A DNA stretch of 25,152 nucleotides from the IMG/VR virus record IMGVR_UViG_3300029319_000469, positions 1 to 25,152 of that record. One strand, 5' to 3'. This document shows positions 1 through 11,100 of the stretch, piece after piece (positions within the stretch are counted from its first letter, which is position 1; each line of letters opens with the position of its first letter). The notes beneath the pieces were generated by a model that worked only from the letters and a program-made list of their open reading frames with translations, did no database searches and was not told where the DNA came from. This DNA comes from a virus. The position numbers were made by a program, and so were the translations under genes.

Positions 1-2160
1 CAGAATGCTTATGTTTATGCCTTGGGGCAGGCTGATCGCACTGCAGGAGTCACTACAGACGGCATACGATGCAGAATAACAGGAGTATTAAATGACGTTG
101 AACTTCCTGATACTTTTTATCAAAGAAAGGGTGCAAAGATAAAATTAAAGTCTTTAGGTAAGATTGCACATGTTACTGATTTTAAATCAAATAATTGGAT
201 TTATAATGTTCAACCAAAGTATAATATTGATACTATTACTTTACAAGATGCGTCTAATAATACCTATGAAGTCGTAACTAAAGATTTTCATAGAATAAGA
301 GTAAACGACACAGTAACAGTTCAAACAAACAATGCGACTTTAGACGGTGGTTACGCTGTTACTGATGTTTTAAGTGCAACAAAACTTAGAATTAGAGGAT
401 CTGCTATAAGTAGTCTTTCTGCGGTTGTTGCCATAACAAAAACACTTACAAAACCAAATTCTGATGCTACTGGTGTTGACAATAATCAGCAAAAATTAAA
501 CGATTACACAGCTAATGTTCAAAACGTTTATATGCAAGAAGTTGGATATGCTCACACTCTTTCTAGACTTAAAAATTTAATAGCATCCAATTCGATACCA
601 TCTTACGGATCTGATCATAAATTAAATCCAAGCACTCAAAAGATTAATTTATCTGGAACTTTCCTCGGTGGTCAAGTTATTATTGGAATTACCACTGGAT
701 CTAATGATCATAACTTCTTCACTGGTGATGCAATTTATTATACTCCACAAAAGGCTGCAAATGGAACTATATCAAGTTTTCTATTTAGTGAAGGATTATA
801 TTTTGTAGAGAGAGTAAATTTAAATGATATCAGATTAGCGAAATCCAGATCAAACTTATATGATGGTAATTATCAGAAAGTATCAGAAGCAACTGTTACT
901 ACTGAAATTACAAATAACACTTTTGAGAAATATGAATTTCATCAAAAACAACTTCTACCTCAAAAGTTGTTTAGAGAAATTGATATGCCAGTTTATGATG
1001 GTAAAAAATATAAAACTAGAATTGGATATAATGGGATATTAATAAATGGTGTTGAAATACTAAGTTATAAGTCTGCAGATCTTTGCTATTATGGAGAAAT
1101 TAAATCTATAGATGTTACAGGTGGTGGTAGAAAGTATGATGTTATAAATCCACCTTTATTAGCAATTAATGATGGTGTAGGAGCAGGGGCTACAGGATAC
1201 GTTGCAACTAGAGGTAGTTTACAAGAAATTAGAATTGAAGATCCTGGTTTTGATTATCTTGATACTCCTACAGTGGAGATAAGTGGTGGAAATGGTGAAG
1301 GTGCTACAGCAGAGTGTAAAATGGTCACTGTTCCATATCAAGTTGTGTTTAACGCTGGTTCAGGTTCTCAAACGGTTGCTATAACCACCACCATTGTTAA
1401 AAACTCTCTTGGAATTAATACAGAAGGTAACTATAATGTTGGATTTTTAACTTATCACAAATTTAGAAACTATGAACAGGTTGTATATGATACTCTTGGA
1501 GAGAAAGCTCTATCGGGATTAAGTACTGGTGCGATATATTATGTTAATACAAATCCTCCTACTGGAATAACTACAATATCAAGTTGGGTTGGTAATGATG
1601 GAACAACTTGGTATCCAGAAAAAACACTTAGACTTCATAGAAATTTAGATGAAGCTGTATCTGGTATTAATACCATAGCATTTAATGCGTTTGGTGAAGG
1701 AAATCACCAGTTTAGATCATATAATGGTAAATCACAAGTTGGAAGTATAAATGTATTAACACCAGGTGAGGGATATGAAAATAAACTTAAAACATGTGAA
1801 CCAATAGGTATCAACACTGCACTTGATAGAATTACAATTAATAATCATGATTATAAGACAGGTGAGATTATAACTTATACTGCTGATCCTAATGGGGAAT
1901 CAATCGAGGGTCTTTCAAGCGATAAAAAATATTATGTTTTTGTTGTAGATGAAAATACATTTAAATTATCAACAGTTGGTGTGGGAACAACTGCAAAAGA
2001 TTTTTATTTTAGAACAAAACAATATGAAAACTTAAGATCTATTGGAGTAGGAACTCATAATTTTAACTATGATCCAATCGTTGTAAAAGTAGAAGGAATT
2101 GTTGGTATAAGTTCAATAGAGGGTAAAAATTTCCAATGTGTTCCTCAACCACTGTTGTAA
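1..2160 (+). CDS. Giant baseplate/tail structural protein, N-terminal part (partial, open at left edge)
   Basis: The reading frame is open from base 1 (QNAYVYALGQAD...), so the true start lies upstream; the TTG at position 22 is only an internal codon. It gives 719 residues ending in CVPQPLL and TAA at 2158-2160. The protein is rich in Gly, Thr, Asn and Val and made of short beta-type repeats: GGGRKYDVINPP near residue 370, DPGFDYLDTPTVEISGG near 412 and TPGEGY near 588, each followed by a GxGATA-like stretch. I see no catalytic motif. Its place before gp8 corresponds to T4 gene 7, a baseplate wedge component, and long Gly-rich proteins sit here in marine T4-like phages (family knowledge); a gp7-like role is inferred from position. 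The frame ends inside a repeat domain that seems to continue in the overlapping downstream frame. It may therefore be the first part of one protein made by -1 frameshifting, or a gene broken by an out-of-frame change or sequencing error. Confidence 0.75.
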   Translation, partial: QNAYVYALGQADRTAGVTTDGIRCRITGVLNDVELPDTFYQRKGAKIKLKSLGKIAHVTDFKSNNWIYNVQPKYNIDTITLQDASNNTYEVVTKDFHRIRVNDTVTVQTNNATLDGGYAVTDVLSATKLRIRGSAISSLSAVVAITKTLTKPNSDATGVDNNQQKLNDYTANVQNVYMQEVGYAHTLSRLKNLIASNSIPSYGSDHKLNPSTQKINLSGTFLGGQVIIGITTGSNDHNFFTGDAIYYTPQKAANGTISSFLFSEGLYFVERVNLNDIRLAKSRSNLYDGNYQKVSEATVTTEITNNTFEKYEFHQKQLLPQKLFREIDMPVYDGKKYKTRIGYNGILINGVEILSYKSADLCYYGEIKSIDVTGGGRKYDVINPPLLAINDGVGAGATGYVATRGSLQEIRIEDPGFDYLDTPTVEISGGNGEGATAECKMVTVPYQVVFNAGSGSQTVAITTTIVKNSLGINTEGNYNVGFLTYHKFRNYEQVVYDTLGEKALSGLSTGAIYYVNTNPPTGITTISSWVGNDGTTWYPEKTLRLHRNLDEAVSGINTIAFNAFGEGNHQFRSYNGKSQVGSINVLTPGEGYENKLKTCEPIGINTALDRITINNHDYKTGEIITYTADPNGESIEGLSSDKKYYVFVVDENTFKLSTVGVGTTAKDFYFRTKQYENLRSIGVGTHNFNYDPIVVKVEGIVGISSIEGKNFQCVPQPLL
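2127..2133 (+). promoter_or_regulatory. Candidate -1 ribosomal frameshift heptamer A AAT TTC
   Basis: In the frame of the upstream part the bases read A AAT TTC, which fits the X XXY YYZ rule for tandem -1 slippage. After slipping, the tRNAs would pair with AAA and TTT, and decoding would resume with CCA ATG TGT, the frame of the 3130-codon ORF. That frame has a stop at 2124-2126, immediately before the heptamer, and the upstream frame stops at 2158-2160, so the heptamer falls in the only 34-nt stretch where both are open. The fusion would be at least 3842 residues. I found no convincing stem-loop or pseudoknot downstream. Alternatives are restart at ATG 2136 or a broken gene. Confidence 0.4.
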
Positions 2161-5100
2161 GCGGAGAATTACTACCTGTTGTTGCTAATGGTCAAATTAT
2201 TGACGTTGCGATTAATAATAGAGGTCAATCCTATAATACACCCCCAAGTATTTCAGTAACTGGTATTGGAACTGGTGCAGAATTAGTTCCAGAGATAGTA
2301 GATGGTCAAATTAGATCAGTCAAGATAATTAAAGCTGGTATTGGATATGGTGCATCTACAACTTCACTTAATGTTGAGTCTTCTGGTGAGTTTGCTATTT
2401 TCCAATCAAATCTTACCACATGGCAAGTAAATGAAGTTAGAAAAAACTTCACTAATATAGATTCATCTGATGTATTCATTGAAAAACCAACACAACTTAG
2501 TCGTGAATTACAATGTTCACATGCGTATGCACCAAGAGGATTAAGAAAAGTAGTATATCAAAATAATTCAGATGGTGATGCTTTATATGGTAGTAGAGAT
2601 TTAACTTTACTAAATGGTGAAACTGAAGAAAATAAAACACAACACTCACCTATTATTGGTTGGGCATATGATGGATTGCCAATTTATGGCCCATATGGAT
2701 ATGAGAAGAGCACTGGTGGATCTGTAACTCAACTAAATTCTGGATATTCGATTGATTTAAAAACTAATAGACCTCCTTTAAGTGTTTTCCCACAAGAATT
2801 TTTCCTTGAGGATTTTACTTGGAATAGTAATACTGATGAAAGTTATCTTGACGAGAACAATGGAAGATATGGTATAACTCCTGAATATCCAAATGGAATA
2901 TATGCTTATTTTGCTACTCTTGAATCAACAGTAACTGATGATTCTAGTGATCCTTTTGATAACTTTAAGAAACCAAAGTTCCCATATTTACTAGGTGAGA
3001 ACTTCTGGGCTCAACCAAATGAATTTAATTTCTTATCGAGAAGTAATCAAGATGAGATTAATCTTAATAAAACTGCTTGGGTAAGAAATACTGAGCCATA
3101 TGAATTACTTCAAGATGATAGTGCTTACAATTATGTAAGTCAATCATACAAATATGTTACTCAAGAAGGAACTGTTGTTTACGCTTCAGAAGGATCTGTA
3201 GACAAAGTTGGAATTGTAACTGGTGGATCTTTATATAGAGTTAACGATAAAGTTGTTTTTGAAGAGAAAGTAGCTGAAAATTTTGAAACTGTTGCAAAAG
3301 TATCAAAAGTAAGAGGGCCTGGAATTGGAACAATCGCAGTTGTTAATACAAAACTGAACAACATTGAATTCTATCCTTCTAATGAAAGACGTAGGTTTGT
3401 AGGTGTTCACACCACTCCAATAAATTTACAAAATGGAGATAGAGTTATCATATCAGGAATGTCAACTACTAGCTCTGATATTGGAGGCAAATCTTATATT
3501 ATAGGTATTTCATCTGCACAATTAATAGTATCTGAGGGAATAGGATCTGTTGCAGCCACTGGATTAGTCACCTTCTTTAAAGTTCAAGGTAAATTACCAT
3601 CACCAAATGATAATCTCAACAATCTCAACTTGAGAGAGAATGATATATTAAAGGTTGGTATTGGTACAAGACAAGAAGAAGTTAAAATACTTAACATTGA
3701 CGCTGCAAATTCTAGATTAAGAGTTTTAAGAAACCAGAATAATTTAGATCAAACTGGTGATGGCATTGTTGGAGCTATTCACACTGCTAGAACTCCAATA
3801 GAAGAAGATCCTAGAAAATTTAAGATAGATGTTGGATTTAACACAGATTTTGATAATAAAGTTGATTTTGAATATTATTTCAATCCCATTGAGTCAGTTG
3901 GTCTAGGAACCACTGTGGGGCCTGGTATTGGAACAACAGTTACTTTTGCAAATCCTGGTGGTGGTATAAATTCATTGTTTATTCCATCTAGATCAATATT
4001 TTTACCAAATCATAAATTTAAAACTGGAGATGAGGTAACTTATCAGAGGAATACTGGTAATTCCATAGGAATTTCAACGAACCGTCTAAATGCTGATTTA
4101 CGAGTTTTTTCTGCTAATCTTCCAGAAGAAACACCATTATTTGTGGCGAAAATCACTGATGATTTAATTGGTCTATCAACAGTTAGAATTGGTTTAGGAA
4201 CACCTGGTGAAGGTAAAGATCCTGAAGATATTTTTGTTGGTGCAGCTGCATCCACTAAGGAGCAAGGTTTAGTTTATTTTACAGGTATTGGAACTGGTGA
4301 ATATCACAGTTTAAAGAGAAGTTATGATGAAACTGTTAAAGGTTCTTTGGAGAAAAATAAAGTTACAGTATCAACTGCAAGTAGTCATGGATTAAGACAT
4401 AATGATAGAGTTTTCTTGACTGTAAATGCTGGAATAGTTACAACAGTTCCAATAAAGTATAATAAAGCGAATAGGAAACTTGTTGCTAGAACTTTAGATT
4501 TCGTTGCATCTGGTATTAACACATCAACTGCACAATCTGGAATTCCTGATACAATTGAAATCGTCAACCATGAGATGCAAACTGGCCAAAGAGTTATTCA
4601 TACATCAGAAAACCCTATGGGCGGTTTAGTTAATGATGAAGAATATTTTGTTTATGTAATTAATAAAGATAAAATAAAATTATGTGGTAGTAGATTCCAA
4701 ACAAGACAAAGAAGACCAAAATTTGTTGGTATTCTTACTGCTAACGCTGGAAACAACGGAGTTTTAAATCTTGTTAATCCACCATTAGAGTTTTATAAAA
4801 ATGGAACTATAACATTTGATTTATCAGATTCTTCATTGGCATTTACAAAAATTACTGACACATTGCCAGCTTTTAGATTAGAACTTTATACTGATTATAA
4901 TTTCATTCATGAATATACATCAAACGAAAAATCATCAACATTTAATGTGACTAGATCAGGAACTGTTGGTGTTGATGGTAAATTAGTTCTTACATATAAT
5001 CAAAACACTCCAAAAATATTATATTATAATCTTGTTGCAAATACAGACACAGATAATCCTGATATTAATAAAGAGCTAGTCTTGGATAAAGGTATTATTG

Positions 5101-8100
5101 GTAATAATTCAATAAACTTTAGAGATAGTCGTTATTCAGGTCAATTTAATGTTATTGCTAATTCTGATAATACTTTTGTATATGATCTAAAAAAATATCC
5201 AGAAGAACCATCATATACAAACTCATCAACCACTGAAGTAATATATGATACAACATCTAAAACTGCTTATGGCCCAATAGCAGCTATTTCTCTATCTGAA
5301 AAAGGAAAAGGATATACCAGATTACCTGGTGTTTCTACTGTGACCTCTGATACAGGAACAGGTGCTATTTTAGAAGCATCTAGTAGATCAATAGGTGTTC
5401 CTAAAACAACAAAAATTGAAAATATTGGTTTTGATTATCCATCTGACTTTACTCTAAGACCACAATCAAAACTTCCTCAAATTATTAAAATTGAAGCACT
5501 ATCTGGTCTTAAATCTGTTGGTATCACATCATATGGTAGAGGATATAATCAACCACCTCAATTAGTTGTTCTTGATGGTGTTACCAGAGCAAGAGATAAT
5601 GATGTTGATTTAAGATATAATTTAGAAACTCCAGATGTGCCAGGATATGTTGATATTATTGAAAATACCTTTGGATTATCTAACGTCACTCCATTTATCA
5701 TTCCCGTAGGTAATCCAAATGGAGTTAGAATTACAAATCTTGTTTATGATTCATCTACAGATACTGTAGCAGCTACATTAAAAGTTGCATATAGTCTTGC
5801 AGAGGAATTCCCTATAGAAGTTGGTGATAGAGTATTAGTTGAAAATGTAAGTGTAGGTGTTGGATCTACTGGAAAAGGTTATAACTCGGAGGCATATGAT
5901 TTTAGAACTTTTGAAGTTACTCAGGTTCATCAAAATTTAGGTAATGTTGGTATTGTAACTTATAGTCTAGGTGGTAATCTTCCATCTGGTGAAATACCTG
6001 GTAATTTTAATTCCACTCTATCATCGGGAATATTAGTTAGAGAAAGAGATTTTCCACAATTTTCTGCTGAACTGATACCTAACACATTTAATTCAAAAGA
6101 AACGTTAACATCAGAAACCAGTGTTGGCCCTGTATCTGGTGTTGTTGCTGAATATGATCCTGCAAGTCAGTGGTTAACTGTTGAAGCTGCCAGTGATTTT
6201 GAAGTTGGTAGATTGATCGAATCTGCAGAGACAGGTGCTAAAGGAAATGTATCAGAAATAGTTCTTACTTTTGATACTAATTTTATATTAGATTATTTTT
6301 CTATGGTTAATAATGGATGGGAATATGAAACTGGTTTCTTAAGTAATATTTTACAAGTAACTCATGATAATGAATATTATCAAAGATTTGCGTATGCAAT
6401 TAAATCTAGAGTTTTCTTTGATAGATGGAAAGACATTGTTAATACCTTAACACATACTGCAGGATTCCAAAAATTTAGTAATCTTCAAGTAGAATCTATT
6501 TTACCAGTTGGTCAACAGGCATCTATGGTTGTTGGTATTGCTGGAACAGTGACTGGTGTTATTGATTTACAGGGATTTGAAAGTTTACATGAAGTTGATA
6601 ATTTTGATTTAGTTACAGAAAACTTAAAATCAAGAGCTCCTGCTGCTGGTAATCTTTCTGACCAAATCACCTTCCAAAATCGTATTTTAATTGATTATGC
6701 AGAATCTGTAGGAAATAGAGTTATTACAATTGATAATGTTAGTGATGATTTTAATGATCAACCTAGAAATACACCATTTTCTGAAGTAGGTAGATTTGCT
6801 ATCACTGGCAATAAAGAAAATAGATTTATGGTGTATGTAAAAGATAAATTATTTACTGGCGAAAGACAATTAATGATGGTCAATGCTTTGTTTGACCCGA
6901 TTAGTGGTCAATCAATGATCAATCAATATGGTCAAGTTGATACTGTTAGAGATCTTGGATCAATGGATACTGATGTTGATGGTAGTGAAGCTGTTCTTAA
7001 GTTTTTCCCAAATAAGAGTGAATTTAATAATTACAATGTGGTTACACTTTCATATAATCTTAATGAACTTGTTGGGGGTGGAACAACACAAATATTAGGT
7101 TTATCAACTTCTATAGGAGTGGGTTCTTCAACATCAGCACTTGTTCATATTGGTGCTGCCACAACACTAGGTGGATCTTCTCAAGGAGGCGGTGAGGTCA
7201 TTGTGGCCACCGTAGGAACCGCATCTACAACAGGAATAGCAACAGGTAGACTTGATGAATTACATAATCCTAGATCTGCTAAAGTAATAGTTTCCATAGC
7301 AACAAGTGAAGGAACTGTTGAATATAATGAATTGAATATGATTATGCATCAAAGTGCTGTGGGTTTGGGAACCACTGTGGCGTTTGAGCAATATGGTCAA
7401 TTAACTATCCACAATAGAAGAGATGCTCTTGCTGCGGAGCCACTAGGAACATTTAGACCACATGTTGTTGGTCTTGGAACTACTGCTCAAATTCAAATTG
7501 GATTTACGCCAAGAGCTGGTATCGTAACTGCATATATTAATTCAGTCACCATAGGAATATCATCTGAAATATACACTGGAATAGCGACAGTTGGTTTACA
7601 GAATGCATCATTAATAGCAAAAGGAACAAAGATTCCTGCAGCAGGATCACCTAGTGCAACTGGTATTGGTAGCTATGGTGAAGAATTTGATGCAGCATAT
7701 GCGATAGTTCAAGTTAAAGATACTACGAACGATAGGTATGAGTTTTCAGAAATAATGATGATTGATGATGATGATCGTGTATTCATGACTGAATATGGTA
7801 ATGTTCAAACAGGAGCTGGTGCGGGTGGTAGTCTTGGAACTATTAGTGGTGCAAGAGATTCGACAGATTGTTTTAGTGAAATAAAGTATACTCCAAATGC
7901 AAATACAGATGTTGAAGTTAAAACATTCATGCATGCTCTTAAAATTGTTGAGGGTAGTGATACATCACAGATTCAACTTAATTCAGCATCTATTCAAAGT
8001 AAGTTTGATGTTTATGAGGGAACTTTCTTTGGTGCTAGAACAGGATTCCCAATACGAAATGATGGTAATGAGATATTTAAACAAAACTTTGATGGATCAA

Positions 8101-11100
8101 GCACAGAAATTGTAAATCTAACAAATAACACGATTACCATACCTAATCATTTCTTTGTAACTGGTGAAGAAGTTGAATACTCGATAGCACAACCAATAGT
8201 TGGATGCACAACAACAGGTATTGGAAGCACAGGTGATTCGATAGGAATCGCAGCAACAACTGCTACCACTCCTACAAATGTAACTTATATTCCATCATCA
8301 GTCTTTATCATCAAGGTAAGTGATAGTGTAGTTAAACTTGCAGCAACAGCAGAGAATGCCTTGAAATCAGTTAATGTTCCTTTAGATTTAAATGCAGTTG
8401 GTGTGGGAACTTCACATAGTTTAACAGCCAAAAATCAAAATACTAGGGCATTAATAGCGATTGATAATATTATTCAAAGCCCAATTGTTGGAACTGGAGT
8501 AACTTCATCATTAGGTGTAGATTTTACTAGAGGTGAAACTATAATGCTTACCTCTGGTATAACATCATTCTTTAGTGGAGATGTTGTAAGAGTTGGTTCT
8601 GCCACCACTCATGAGATGATGAAGATAATTTCAGTTAGCAACGCAGGTATTACTAGTGCAATTAGAGTTCATCGAAGTTGGATGGGAACTGAGCTTCTTA
8701 ATCATTCAAATCATGATATTATTGAGAAGATGTCTGGTAATTATAATATTGTTGATAGCACATTGAATTTTGCAGATGCTCCAATCGGTGGTAGACCAAT
8801 AAGTGTTGGAAGCACTGGCATTCCAGCTAGCGATAGAGATTTTACTGGTATAACAACTACCTCAAGCTTCAGTGGAAGAATATTTAATAGATCTGGTATC
8901 AAAGGTGGAAACACTAAAGCATATGGGGCAAATTATAATATTGATGATATATCACAACAGTTTGACGGTCAAACTAAAACATTCACTCTTAAAGTAGATA
9001 AAACAAACGTAACTGGTATTGCTACTAACCTTGGTATTGTTATGGTCAATGGAATACTACAAGGTGCTGGTGCATTAGATAATTATGAATTATCTGAGGT
9101 TTCTGGAATTACTTCTATTACATTCACAGGAACTGCATCTTCCATTGCTAATGATGTAAATAATGCCTCAGTTCCAGTTGGTGGTATCATAGTTTCTGTA
9201 GCGTCTAGTGAAGGATTTGGATATCAACCATTAGTATCTGCTGGTGCTACGATACACTTTAATAACATTGGTGTTGCCACCGCAGTTAGTATTGGTAATA
9301 GCGGTTCTGGTTACAGAGTATCTCCAGGTTATGCTGGTTTAGGATCTAGTAAATCCATAGGTGGTGTTGGAATTGTAACCGTTGTTAATGTTTCTATCGC
9401 TGTAACCACCTCTGGAGGAACTCCAACTATTCAAAATATTGGAACTGCATCAGTATTAAATGGTGGTGTAGTAAGCATTGCCATTACAAATACAAATCCC
9501 ATACCTGGTATAGGAACTCAAAACCCATCATCTGTGGGAACTGGTCAATCAACATTTATTGCGATAATTGATGATCCTATACCATATCAAGATATTCCTC
9601 TTTGGTATGATAATGATGCAACACCAGGTGTTGGTGGATCACAAGCAAGAGTGAATATATCAGTTGGAGTCGCAACAACAGGTGGCCGTGTAATTGATTT
9701 TGAAATAACAAATACAGGATTTGGATATAAAAACTCTCAAGTATTAACTGTTCCAACCTCTTTAACTGCATCTGAAGAACCTTATGCGATTCCCGTAGAT
9801 CAAGATATATTCAAACCATTTAAGTTAACATTAGATAGAGTTCATCATGATGAATTTAATATGTGGAGCATGGGTGAACTTCAAGCTCTTGATGATTTCT
9901 CAAATCTATTTGATGGAACTAGAAAAGTATTCCCACTTACAGTTGCTGGTGAAGCTTTTGCTATACAGGCAAGAACTGGTTCAAATATAGTTGTTAAAAA
10001 TACTATTATTCTTACAATAAATGATGTCTTACAGGTACCTGGTGAGGGTTATATATTTGATGGTGGTGGATCAATAACATTGACTGAAGCACCAAATGAA
10101 GGTGATGTTATGAACTTGTTCTTCTATAGAGGAACTGGTGGTGAGGATGTGAAAGATAGAGACATTGTGGAAACTGTTAAAGCAGGAGATGATTTACAAG
10201 TAGGATTTGATCCTGCTTATAATACAAGAACCTTTGTAGAATTTCCAAGAACAGTATCAGAGGTTGTATCATCAAACTTAGTTGATACTAACCAATACTT
10301 TGGAAGAGGATTAGGTGACTCTGAGACAGAGGTTAGACCTGTTAAATGGTATAGACAATTAGAGGATAAATTTATTGACGGAAGAATAGTTCATAAGGAT
10401 AGACCTCTATATGAGCCTAGTTTGTTCCCAACTGCATATTTAATTCAACCAATTGGTGTTGGTCAAACAGAAATATTCATTGATAGTTGTAAACCGTTCT
10501 TTAATCCTGAAAATGAGAACGCAATAAGTAGAGATTTCCAAAAAGATATTCAAATTGTCAATGCGAGTTCTGAGTATGAGTTTCTTGCTGGTGCTGCTGC
10601 AACTGCAGTCGTATCTATTGCAAACACAATATCATTCTTCTCAATCACAGATGCTGGTGACGGTTATACATCAGCTCCTGAAGTTAGAGTGCAACAACCT
10701 ATAAGCATTGGTGGAACTCCATTTGCAGGTATTGGAACCACTGCAACTGCTATTGCAACTGCAACAATTTCCAATGGATCTATATCATCAATTACGGTAG
10801 GAATCAATTCTGGAATTGTTGGAACTGGTTATACCGCAGGTGCACCTCCTGTGGTTCTAATTGCTCCCCCTACATATGTAAGGGAAGAAAATAATATTGA
10901 CTCATATGAGGGAGACTTTGGTATTGTTACTGGAGTTGGTATAGTAACAAATATCTCTAGGGCAAATGGTGTAGGAATTGGTATTGGAACTGGAATTGTA
11001 TTTGATTTGTATATTCCAAAAGATTCTCCATTGAGAGATGAAAAAATTAATCAACCTGATCCAATAACAAGAAGTGGGTTAACAACTGGATATTACTTCA

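Noticed and set aside
22-24. TTG at 22 as the start of the first gene
   Set aside because: The frame is open back to base 1 with the same repeat-type composition, so the gene simply enters from outside the window.
1146-1153. TATAAATC inside the N-terminal giant part as a late promoter
   Set aside because: It is an AT-rich word inside a coding region with no gene start behind it; similar words occur by chance in such DNA.
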